Assembly: GCA_024699855.1 (NCBI GenBank)
Contig: JAMPIQ010000001.1
Location: forward strand, 17,050,001 to 17,114,000
Reading direction: 5' to 3'
From: Aphelenchoides besseyi
Taxonomy: Eukaryota; Nematoda; Chromadorea; Rhabditida; Aphelenchoididae
DNA: 64,000 nt
Each line of letters opens with the position of its first letter. Position 1 is the stretch's first letter. The notes under the pieces were generated by a model. The model did not search any database, was not told the origin of the DNA, and saw only the letters and a list, made by a program, of their open reading frames with translations. A program made the position numbers and the translations under genes. Shown here piece by piece: positions 10,382 through 20,096 of the stretch.

Positions 10382-13039
10382 TTACCGGACAGTTTGACGA
10401 TACATACGATGCGCTAGGTCTGCATTGTAGAACGCGCCCAGTGCTGAGGGATGATGATAATCGGCAAAGTAAATGATTCCTTGCGGACTGGCTGAATGAC
10501 AAAAGTTGTCGTGAGTTCGATTGCACCAGTCGGTAATCAAGTCCATTTTCAGACATTTCGGACACTCCAGGTATTCCATTCGAGTTCTTAGGGTTGAGAG
10601 CTGTTGACGAAGAAACTAAAGAACTTCAATATCAAATCAATTTTACGCGTTTACTGACCGCTGGTTTATCTCCGATTGTATCCAATGGTTTTCCGGTCTT
10701 CATTCGCGACTCAACTTCATGAATTGCGATGTGCGAGTAGATTGGATTGCTTTGCATGACAATTAACGCTTCTCGTGGAATCTTGGCGATCTCACCGTAG
10801 AACTTTTTCATCGTAAGATACATTTCGTCTCTTTCCATGTCAGTCGAAAGTGGATGGTCGGGACAATCAACCAGCGCGTAGAGAGCAATGACAATATCAA
10901 TAGGGTAATACCAACCACGTAGGGCTGGAGCCGTTGCATTCAAAAGGTCCATACATTCGTTGATATCTTGCTATAAACATGACTTTAGCAAATCGACGGG
11001 AAAACAAACTTCGGAGCGACCGGGTTGTTGAAACTTTCGAGAAGTTGGCAGACACGAATTTCGCACAAATAAAGTGAGTCGTTTGTATGTTTGTCTGAAA
11101 CTATTCCTAAGCAATAATTGAGCTAAACATACCGAAAGATGTACGAAATGCCCGCAAACATATGCATTCCATGACTATTCCCAATCACGACGATATTTTT
11201 CGTTCCGTTACCTTGGGCATGACACGTGTAGACGACGTTTTGCTTGTATGAACTCATGTTCAGCGGGTAGCTTGTTGGCATTGAACGGTCCTGATTATCG
11301 CAGAAAATAAAACTCCCGTACGCCTGATACTGTTCGGTATTGTAGCGAGTAACTTCTTCTTTAGTTAAATTTGGTGGATTTGCCCGAGTCAACCACAGCA
11401 TCTCGATGTCACTTCGAATCTTTTGCTGCCATTCTTCCGGTTTCTTATCGGCACTCAGTCCAACGTCAAGATCAATAGCCGAATTGCGAAGGTTGTAGAG
11501 CAAAATCCCGTTCAAATACAAACCGAAGAATACGAAAATCGATAACATTGCCCAACCGTCAATGACTCTCGTCAACGTTTTGAATGTGCTCTCAACTGCG
11601 TGACCCAATCCAATAGAAATGGCAATTAGAGTGATGCCCGCTGAAATATGTTTACTCTTATTTTGGGTTTAATTACAAAAAATATCCACATAAATGTACT
11701 TTAGGGCAAGAGTCCCCGTGAGATTTGTTATCCCAAAAGAAACTTACTAATGAAATCCGGTTCTCCGCCATTCGCGTAAACTTCCGAGTTTGCGTAGCGA
11801 AACCACGTAATCAATGGCCAATGAATGAGATAAACAGAGTAGGAAATATCTCCAAGAATGACAAGGAGACGCCAATTAGAAAGCAGAGACGTGTCGTTGT
11901 GACTTCCAACGATTATTCCGGTAATCAGGACAACGTGAACTCGCCCCAACTGCGGAAACATTGGTAGTCCATAAACGAGTAGTAGCAGTAGAAGTATGTG
12001 AAGAAGAACGACTGGCGCTTCATTGAGCCAATTCGTCTTGTTTGATTCTAAACGAAATAGTAATCATCCAAATGATTGACTTACCTTTCTCATTTGGTTG
12101 GTTTCCAGAGAACTGGAAGTATCTTTGTGTCCGCAAATGATACGCAGCTGCAAGCAACAAAGTTGAAAATGAAAGTCGACAGTTTACTTACCAAAACCCA
12201 CGAAAAACTGCCATATTCGAGACGGCAAAAGCATATGAGCAAAATCCTTACTTGCGTGACATTGATAGACAAACGATGCAATTGGAATGATGGATATGAG
12301 TGCAAATTGGACCCACGATCGGAAGTCGGCGATTAGATCAAAGAACACAAATATCACTGGGACTATCGCATAAAATTGAAGTTCACAACTTAGTGACCAA
12401 CTGTGTAAAAAGAAAAAAAGTTTTGAAGACTAGAATCGATTCAAAATAAACACAACGTGAATGACGAGTTTAAACTCACGATGTCAAAATAAGCTGCTTC
12501 TCGCATGTTCGGAATGTTAGAGAAGAAGCCGAGTGCTGGAATCGCTTCGTTGACCACTTGTTTGAATTCGATGGGTGAAAGCGATTGTCGAACAATGATC
12601 AAAGTAGCGAAGATAACAAAAAAGTAGAGTGGAACGATGCGTTTGATTCGACGAAAATAAAACGATGAGATCGTACTCCAAACCAACGGCCGTTTCTTGG
12701 ACAAAATCGAACACATCAGGTAGCCGGAGATCACAAAGAACCTAAAGATCTTTACACTTAAGTTTGAGAAGCTCACATGTCAACGCCCCAAAAGCCGTAG
12801 ACGACACGTTTTGGCCACATCTGAACTTTCAAGATTGTTAGTAATTACACAAGAGGATATTTACATGAAAAAGTAAAACAAACAAAATAGCGAGTGCTCG
12901 CAACACTTGAATATCATTTCGAATTTGTGTTTGTGAAGTTGAAGATTCTAAGACGAAAAGTTAAAGGTGATTATTAACACATACCTTTGAGTTTTCCATG
13001 AACTGACTGCTGTTTTATAAGCGGCAGTTTATCCAACAT
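10382..13039 (-). CDS. OAC-type acyltransferase-3 with SGNH domain
   Basis: About ten small exons on the minus strand start at ATG 13039 and end with a stop at 10382-10384. The N-terminal half is a multi-pass acyltransferase-3 domain. It begins IQVLRALAILFVLLFH, whose last histidine is the expected catalytic one. FWGVDMFFVISGYLM, RRIKRIVPLYFFV and SVYLIHWPL follow. The C-terminal half is a lumenal SGNH domain with IGNSHGMHMFAG (GDSH-type nucleophile block) and the terminal DYHHPSALGA block carrying the Asp-x-x-His pair. This two-domain order is typical of nematode OAC proteins, which are thought to transfer acyl groups to sugars or lipids at membranes. All key residues are present. The stop at 10382 follows MYRQTVR. 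The gene converges with Notchless, leaving about 160 bp between the two stop codons. Confidence 0.85.
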
Positions 13040-13386
13040 TCTGATCAGATCAATGAATTCAAGGGTTAATCGTGTATATTGTAACAAAATGAACGCTCCA
13101 GCAATCGTTATTGTTCGGTTTCTTGAGGATCAGAATCATGTATGAGCGTCTGCAAACTGTCAAACCCTGTAATTTTATCCATTTGTAACGCCCGTACTTC
13201 GTTGCCGATTTTTCGAGTAGTTGACAAGAGATGTGAAACTGAACAATCCGCTTATCCAATTTGTATATCCTTTAAGACTTTAATTGAACCGTTTAGAGTT
13301 TATAGTAACTATGTTGGGAATCAAAACACAAATCTCATTCCCTGACAAAATTACTCAACACTAGAAAACTAAGTGAAGAACTGTCG

Positions 13387-13784
13387 ATGTTACTCTCGCC
13401 GTCTGTTTTCGATAATCTTTTTGTTCAGAGAACGTGGCTCAATAGCCGTCACACGATTCCAACAACGCGACCGAATTGTTCGATTGAACACAACGAATTG
13501 AAGGCATTGTCAAAAGATCTCGTGAATTTATGCAAATTTTTACACGAGTATAAAGCGAAAGGTTTTTTCTTCTCTTGCTCGCATTCACCATTCACTCTTG
13601 TTTTCTTCCTTCTTTCTTACTTGTCGTCAAATAAACGCTGCCATTAGACGTTCTTTCGGTTTCTAAAGTAATCAAACAAATGTTGTATCAAAACCGTAAG
13701 ATTTCTTACCATCTGTAGCCTCCAGATCACAACTGCCGACAGTACACAATCATCCTTTTTTGGAACTGGAAGTGAAGCACAATG
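13387..13784 (+). pseudogene. 5' part of a gene interrupted by the Merlin element
   Basis: A frame from ATG 13387 (MLLSPSVFDNLF..., then LKALSKDLVNLCKFLHEYKAK) is followed by intron-like sequence. After a good acceptor (cctccag) near 13733, an open frame reads SQLPTVHNHPFLELEVKHN right up to the left transposon end. The same frame resumes immediately after the transposon at 15275. Linking the first block to the later exons is uncertain because the phases do not match simply. No family recognised. Confidence 0.35.
13777..13784. repeat. left target-site duplication GCACAATG
   Basis: Directly abuts the left end of the Merlin element. An identical 8-mer abuts the right end. Confidence 0.88.
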
Positions 13785-13810
13785 GGGTCTTTTGCTGTAG
13801 TCCCCCCCTC
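13785..13810. repeat. left terminal inverted repeat of the Merlin element
   Basis: GGGTCTTTTGCTGTAGTC followed by a run of C. It is the reverse complement of the right terminus, apart from the two bases before the C-run and the length of that run. Confidence 0.85.
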
Positions 13811-13949
13811 GCCCCCCCTTTCCCCCCCTTTCCGCCCCCCTTTCCCCCCTCCTCCCGCCCCTTTTCTTCGCAAAAGGTGAACACTTTGACGAACGTCAAG
13901 ATATCTTAACCGGTTGTGTTTTTTATTTGTTTTAATTTTAGTTTTCAAA

Positions 13950-15064
13950 ATGGAGCAACTTCGTAATTGGACGTTGAAAAACGTGTACGAAGCGATTAGT
14001 AAACCAGATGAGCAGTTCTTGGAATTCTTGGGCGAACTCAACGTAATGAAATGGAACCCGAAATGTCCGAGAGACGAAAGACACAAGATGCAAATGCGAA
14101 TGGCACGTCGAGCTCAAGATCTTCCGACTTGGAGATGCACCACGAAGCGATGCCGAAAAGAAATGGGTATTCGAAATTACAGCTGGTTTGAAGGAGGCCG
14201 AGTACATCCAAAGGAGGTTCGTTCTTTTGCTCATTTTTTCACTTTGCTTGTCTTTAAGGTCTTTTTGTTTTCATACTTTTGGGCGCATGATCTTGCGTCG
14301 GTTGATCTTGTCAAGCGCGAAATGCGCCGTTCAGATGGATCGACTTGGAACTCGCATACAATCACCGATCATCGCAACTATTTTCGAGAGTTGTGTGTTA
14401 ATTGGCAACTAAAACAAGATGTGCAAATTGGCGGCCCAGGCCACACGGTCCAAATCGATGAGACTTGTATAAGTCGACGGTGAGTTCGTTTTCGCTCAAT
14501 ACGACTTTGTTGCAGCAAGTACAACAGAGGAAGATTGCAAAAAGAAAACGTGTGGTTGTTTGGAGGAGTGGACACAGTCGACCGAACGTTTTTTTTCTCA
14601 AACGAGTCGACTGTCGAAGTGCAGACACGTTGCTTCCGATTATCCAAAAGCACGTCAAAGCGGGATCAACGATCATGTCTGATCAATGGCGTGCATATGG
14701 AGGAATTTGTCGTCTACCCGAAGGATACACACATCTGAAGGTAAATCACTCGGTCCACTTCGTAAATCCCGAGACCGGCACTCACACGCAGCAAATTGAA
14801 AGCTTCTGGCGAGATGTCAAACAACGACAAAAACGCGAGCTCGGAACGGCAACGCAATTCTACGACGACTACGTCGCGGAGTTTTTATGGAAACGCACAT
14901 TTGCAGGCGCGGACATTTTTTTCCATTTGTGGTCCGAAATTGCTCTTCAATGGCCATTATCGACCGGACAACCCGACGAGCGCGAGATCGGCGATGACGA
15001 AGACAACGACAATGGTGGCGCGATGCTGTGGAACGCGACATACGATTGCGCGAGGACGTTATAG
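13950..15064 (+). pseudogene. Merlin/IS1595-type DDE transposase, one frame break
   Basis: Three exons. The first (from ATG 13950, MEQLRNWTLKNVYEAIS) carries a CPRDERH...WRCTTKRCRKE zinc-ribbon-like segment. The second contains GHTVQIDETCISRRKYNRG, with the first catalytic Asp in QIDET. The third holds VWLFGGVDT, then STIMSDQWRAYGG with the second Asp, and HTQQIESFWRDVKQR with the third acidic residue. Together these are the DDE catalytic centre of the IS1595/Merlin transposases, which cut and paste the element by its terminal repeats. The frame breaks at an 8-T run near 14590-14597: FGGVDTVDRTFF lies in one frame and the remainder in the next. As written no full enzyme is made. Restoring or losing one T would join the frames, so either decay or a consensus error is possible. 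Confidence 0.85.
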
Positions 15065-15137
15065 ATTTAAATTAAATACAATTGTTGTTGTTATTGTTGA
15101 AAAATAAACTTGTTGTTAACTTAAAAAGAAGAACTCC

Positions 15138-15266
15138 TGAGGGGGGGGGGCTACAGCAAAAGGTGCAACTGAGGGGGGGGGAGACTACAGCAAAAGGTGC
15201 AACTGAGGAGGGGGAGACTACAGCAAAAGGTGCAACTGAGGGGGGGGAGACTACAGCAAAAGACCC
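15138..15266. repeat. right terminal inverted repeat, tandemly multiplied
   Basis: Four tandem units of about 34 bp. Each has a G-run of about 5-10 bases, then (AGA)CTACAGCAAAAG and GTGCAACTGAG. The first unit lacks the AGA, and the last ends in ACCC at the insertion boundary. The unit core matches the left terminus inverted. Only the outermost copy abuts the target duplication. Confidence 0.85.
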
Positions 15267-15274
15267 GCACAATG
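15267..15274. repeat. right target-site duplication GCACAATG
   Basis: Directly abuts the right end of the Merlin element and is identical to the left flanking 8-mer. Confidence 0.88.
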
Positions 15275-15369
15275 TTTATGTCGTCGAAAAACAATTATTA
15301 CGAAACGAAAAAACACTGAGTTATGTGAGAAAGTACTTAACCAAAGGCGTCAGGAATCGTAAACGATAA
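15275..15369 (+). pseudogene. 3' end of the gene interrupted by the Merlin element
   Basis: Continuing the frame left open at 13784, this segment reads VYVVEKQLLRNEKTLSYVRK and ends KGVRNRKR at a stop (15367-15369). The basic C-terminus and continuous frame across the empty site support a real exon. The product is not recognised. Confidence 0.4.
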
Positions 15370-16200
15370 TGCCCGGATGAATTGTAACGTATTCGAAGTC
15401 AAGTATATAAACAATCCAAACAATTTCAGACGTCATATTCAATCCATCGAAACGAATTGACATTCCCTAGTGGATATACTTGTTGTTGAGCCGACAAGAA
15501 CTCATTCATCGGAATTGTTTAATCCAAAGATCAAAGCGCACGCTCGTTGCTAGTCAACCACTCGGAGGTTTTCGAATTACAATTGAGAAGAACAAAAAAT
15601 TCCATTGATTGCAAGAGATGGAGGAAATTTGAACGTAGAGAATGATTTCACGTTTGCTTTCATTCTTTGCGACCAAAAGGTGCGATCAGATGTGATGTTC
15701 GTAACCCATCAATTGGAGCAACATATTCCACGACTTATGATTCGGATCTTGAAAGTTCGTGCAAATGGTCAGAAAGGCTTTTCAACTTAAAAAGAAATTG
15801 CCGTACTTTTCTGCATGCTTGTTTCCTGAACTTGTGGTAGAGCAATTCTCAACCAAAAAACTCGACATCGAAAAGTTCGATCGAATCGTAATCCATTTTT
15901 TTAATTAAATTCTTTTTGTTTTGGTTTAAAGATGGTTGAGCACATCCTAGGAAACACGTAGACACCAATATCGTTGCATTTGTCTACTCACTATTGAGTC
16001 ATCACAAAGTAGCATATTCGTAAATCACTTAATGTTGAGTCTACAATTCTTATAAAAAAATCGCTTGAAATTGATCTTAGTAGCTGTAAATTGCATAAAA
16101 CTTATAATTTAAACATACTTGGTAGAAGAATTTGATTGGAAATGTAGCAGACGGAAATTGAGAGTTTGCGATATTGATGTTTGAAGGCCACCTTCTATAG
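15370..16200. other. intergenic stretch, nothing recognised
   Basis: AT-rich. One 61-codon frame at 15605-15790 (MIARDGGNLNVENDF...) lacks any recognisable motif and typical splice context. I see no RNA gene. Confidence 0.35.
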
Positions 16201-16204
16201 CATG

Positions 16205-16680
16205 TATCTCAAGAATCATTGGCTGTAGAAGCCTGTAATTAACAGAACATTAATAGACACTCATAAACTCAAATTCCCGTGAATATCAGCGGAATCCGAC
16301 CAGCCAACGAGCTAAAATACACAACACCGCCATTCTCTTGTATAGCACGTCCATCGCGCAAATCGATGTAGTTCGGAGATTCTGGCAACAACCACTGTTC
16401 ATATTATATCAATAGAAAGCCCAATAAACTGGCTATTCATTGTGTCTAAACTAATAGCTATCAGATAACTGCGAGAAAAATGAGAGCTCTTCGAAGTCAA
16501 ACGATTCGTCCAAAATCGCTCAAAATTGCGAAAGTTCGTGCAGCTCTTCCAACTGATGTTGATTGTTTGCAATTTGGCACACTAGTCAAGAAGAGCAGAC
16601 GACTATGATTCTGGAAGTTCGGAGAGCTAAAGTGGATCGAGAGCAGAATTCCAATCATAAAGATACTCAAAAATTGAGTC
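16205..16680 (-). repeat. dispersed repeat copy A, gene-derived
   Basis: Near-identical to 57955-58415 in inverted orientation about 41 kb away. On the minus strand it encodes ESPNYIDLRDGRAIQENGG and then VVYFSSLVGRIPLIFTG before a stop, which looks like part of a once-coding exon. No terminal repeats or target duplications were noticed. The cause could be segmental duplication or an unrecognised mobile element. Confidence 0.7.
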
Positions 16681-17100
16681 CAGCAAATTGTCCGAAATTC
16701 CAACGGTATTAATCTTTCCGGTTGTAACTTGCAGATACAAATACAAAAATATTGAATTAGTTGATGTTGCTAATTGTAGGGCAATTAGTTTACTGGTAGC
16801 AGAAATCAAAGTTGAAGATGGCGAACTTCAATGTCTGCTTCAACATCTTCAAATTCCGCACACGAGAAGCGGAGTCTTAGTTTCGGCTATTGAAATGAAC
16901 AAATGGAGTTTTGCTGTGAATTGGATTATATCGTAACATTAGCAATTTGGTCAATGAAGGAGTTGGTTGTCAAGATCTTGGAGCTCACTGACAAGTTGGC
17001 TTCAACAAATTAGTAACCGTTTATTGCACAATCCAACAGATATGTTAAGAATAAATTAACTTATTAAATAAATAACGGTTAAGCGAAATAGTCGTTAGCT
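16681..17100. other. AT-rich flank of repeat copy A
   Basis: An 82-codon plus-strand frame (16688-16936, ending MNKWSFAVNWIIS) has no motif that I recognise. No other feature is supported here. Confidence 0.3.
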
Positions 17101-17112
17101 GAATACGATTCT

Positions 17113-18073
17113 TTATTTGTCCAAATTTTTCACGAGCTCAGCGACCAGCTCTTTCGTATGCTCCGGACTCGTCACAGTGTGTCCGATCGTATCCGAATGC
17201 TCGTAGATCTCATGGTCGTTGCCGCCCTAAAAGTAGTCTAATCGTAGAGTTGGAAGATTGCTTACCGCTTGAGTTCGATCGCCAAAGAAGTGGATCTCAT
17301 CGAATTGGTTTTGAAGGTACTGCAAACAGAATGTTTTGTCCCAACCATTCGGAAACACATCGATGCTAATTTGACCACCAATCGAAAATGTTAGACCGTA
17401 GGACGAGAAATGTTCACGTAGTGCGTCGACAAACTTCTCTCGAACTTTATTCTCCGCATCATAAACGACGAATTCATCCCGTTCTTGTTGCGAGCAATTT
17501 CGACCGATCGGTGAAACGTTGAGCATTCCCTTAAACCTAACTGTGAATTTAAGTAAAAAATTCAAACCAACTCGACGGTATTCAATGAACGTGCCACGTT
17601 TGTTGATTCCCTTCAGATCAGCAATGTAATGAAGACAGAAATCGATTATTTCGTTCAACTTCTGATCACCCAATTTCGTACCAATAGACTGAAATCAATG
17701 CTCATCAATCGTTCAAATCGATCTTCCAACCTCGGCCGGCAATTGCTCTTCGCCATGAAAACTGACCAATCCATTTTCCGTAAAAACATAATCGTAAGAC
17801 CGCCGCAACTCGGCAGCATTGTCAGCAAGCTACAACTCAACGGTTGAGACCTTGCTCTCGTGTGAAAGATCACCTGTTCCGTTATTTTAACTAAATCCGA
17901 TCCACTAACAACTCCGATTTGAACTTTGTTTCGAATTGACTGCAAAAACTGACGCATATCTTCGGTTGCGCTCTAAACACTCAGTAGTCAATAGTGTAGA
18001 GGCAACTTACTTGTCGTGATTTACTCAACGTGCCGTCAACATCGAACAACAAGATCACGCGTCTTTCGGCCAT
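17113..18073 (-). CDS. pmm-2: phosphomannomutase (PMM2 type)
   Basis: Seven exons on the minus strand, from ATG 18073 ([20 protein letters not shown]) to the stop at 17113-17115. FDVDGT is the HAD phosphatase motif holding the catalytic aspartates. Next come [16 protein letters not shown] sequence, [38 protein letters not shown] and [19 protein letters not shown]. The C-terminal part has FFGDRTQ joined to GGNDHEI, a metal-binding loop. The enzyme interconverts mannose-6-phosphate and mannose-1-phosphate in the cytosol, supplying GDP-mannose for glycosylation. Length (about 250 residues) and motif order are those of eukaryotic PMM. Frames hold across all introns. The 5' end lies about 100 bp from the 3' flank of the UNC-24-like gene on the same strand. 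Confidence 0.93.
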
Positions 18074-18280
18074 TTTGAGCTAAACTGCAGTTAGAAGAGA
18101 GAAGAAAACATGTAAGTAATCTTGGACAACTGAGTTAACAGGTTCAAGGTATCAAAGAAAGTACAAAGTCAAAATCGTTTATTGAGATTTTCTACAAAAA
18201 ATGAGATCTATAAATGAAATGACTAGAAAGTCAAGAAGCACACGAAAACATCAAAGCATACAAAAGAAGACAGACGAAAA

Positions 18281-19706
18281 TCAAACCGATAACAATTTTA
18301 GTTCTTTGGCTCTTTCAACAAGATGTCCCAAACCCATAGCGTCTTGAATGTTTCCGGCAACACGAACTTGACCACCCAAATAGGCGCTCAACCATGCAAC
18401 CTCACCACGAATCAGTTGAATGAGCGTATCGTAAGTAAGACAGAAAGTAACGTCGCTTTTCGTTCCATCATTTGGACTGACAATTCCACAATAACCAGTG
18501 CCATCGCGTAAGTTCAAATCGACATGATGAACAACGCCGTTAAGTTCACATTGAATTCGAAATCTTTTGCCGACTTTCGCAACCATTGATGCATCACAAC
18601 ATTGACGAATCTTCTCAATAAACGAATCCAATTCGGTGTTCGAAAGTTGATAACGTGGCTCAACGGTTGTGGTTGATGGAGTTTCGGCCATTGGATTGAA
18701 AACTGGCCATTGGCTGTGATTCGATTCTGTTGCTGCTTGAGATAGCATTTCAGCGGCTTGACTTCCAAAAGCACCTATCAGTTGTTTGCCCATGTCACTG
18801 GCCAAAAGTTGTTGGAATATGCCGATTGTTTGATTCTCGCCCGACTTCAAGACTTGAACATCAGTAAATGTGAGTTCAGTAATTTCAACTCCCGATCCTT
18901 TCACGAATTCGTTCAACGCGTCTTTCACTCGTTCAATAATTCGATCCTGCGTACGTGCATGTGTCAAGTCAGCAATATGATAGCGAACCAATCGATTGTA
19001 CAAAGTGGTATAAGCGACGTCGCGGATCGTCTAAATTGTTCAATCAAAAACATACACAAAATTCCTGTCTACCTTATCACGCTCCTGCAAGCTACATACA
19101 GCCAACAGCGGATCGGTGATGCGAACAAAAACCACAGTGTCGATATCGACGATTCCACGATCCGCAGTTATGATCTGAAGCTTCGGGATTTGCAGTGTTG
19201 TAGTCCGAATGTCCACTTTGACCGCCTTGTCAACACACGGTAATACGAGGACAGTACCCGACTCGTGAACTTGATGTATTTTGCCCATTCGGAAGATGAC
19301 CAGACGTTCGAAAGAAGAAATGAACTAAAATATAGTGCTAATGGGACCGGCAAACTTCTTTACATACTTTCAACGAAAAGAACAAGGAGAACGGTAACGT
19401 GCAAACCAACAGAACTACCGATAAACAAATGCAAAAGAGCTCAATAATCGACTGAAATGACAAGTTGGAGATTTTAGCGTCTGACCGTTCGGTCGTATAG
19501 TTCGGTCGATCATCCACAGACTTCGAATAGTGAAGATCTGAAAGAAGAGGTGAAGAACATCAGAAACTGGTCAACTCACCAATAGATTGGAACTCATTGG
19601 CAAATTCACGTTCGGTATTGTATGTGAAAGCACTTTGGTAGTTTTCGTCGTGTTGATTTAGCGACGAAGAAGAACGACGAAAAAATAACTTCGCTAATGC
19701 GCCCAT
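18281..19706 (-). CDS. unc-24: stomatin-like protein 1 / UNC-24 homologue (SPFH + SCP2)
   Basis: Exons on the minus strand encode an N-terminal tail (MGALAKLFFRRSSSSLNQ...) and a hydrophobic hairpin (IIELFCICLSVVLLVCTLPF). The SPFH/stomatin domain follows (FERLVIFRMGKIHQ, GTVLVLPCVDKAVKVDIR, TADRGIVDIDTVVFVRITDP). After a linker comes a C-terminal SCP2 lipid-binding domain (FRIQCELNGVVHHVDLNL, GQVRVAGNIQDAM). Only the STOML1/UNC-24 branch combines stomatin with SCP2. In C. elegans UNC-24 acts with MEC-2-type stomatins and DEG/ENaC channels in mechanosensory neurons, at cholesterol-rich membrane. The product should be about 410 residues. The start at 19706 is the first ATG before the Ser-rich tail. 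The open frame extends upstream without another ATG I trust. Confidence 0.88.
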
Positions 19707-20096
19707 TTTATTCTCGAGTTTGCCACGTTTTAAACGAACATATACCACGCTGATTGTGCTTAAATGACGTGGATCAGACAAACCGATTAGTCGAAAAACG
19801 ATTCCCGACTTATCAACGACGAACAACCTCGCCCGCTATAGAACGTCATCAACGGCCAACACGATCGTTTCAGTCGCATGCATTGAAGATGAGTAATATG
19901 AGACTTTAAATGAATTTTTGATAAAACCGAAAGTCCGTGCCACTGAAGAGTCAAATGTGACGGCTATGAGTCCAAGTAAACGGTCAACTGTGTCACTTCG
20001 AATATTTGCGGCGTTCCAATTTCAAAACGTTTTTTTAATAACAAAAGACTTAACAACGTAAATTCACAACAACAAAGATGGTTAATGAGCTCGAAA

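Larger units (their letters stand above)
13785..15266 (+). mobile_element. Merlin-superfamily DNA transposon, complete with TIRs and 8-bp TSD
   Basis: The element is 1,482 bp. It starts GGGTCTTTTGCTGTAGTC and ends with the inverse, GACTACAGCAAAAGACCC. The 8 bases GCACAATG occur on both sides, at 13777-13784 and 15267-15274. An 8-9-bp duplication and an IS1595/IS1016-like transposase define Merlin elements. A pyrimidine-rich, C-run tract (about 13800-13863) follows the left terminus. The right terminus is unusual: it holds four tandem copies of a roughly 34-bp unit of G-run plus ACTACAGCAAAAG. The exact flanking duplication implies a recent insertion. The single transposase gene carries a frame break. 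Confidence 0.9.

Noticed and set aside
13800..13863. C-rich tract as a simple repeat of independent interest
   Set aside because: It is part of the left end of the Merlin element and mirrors the G-runs of the right end.
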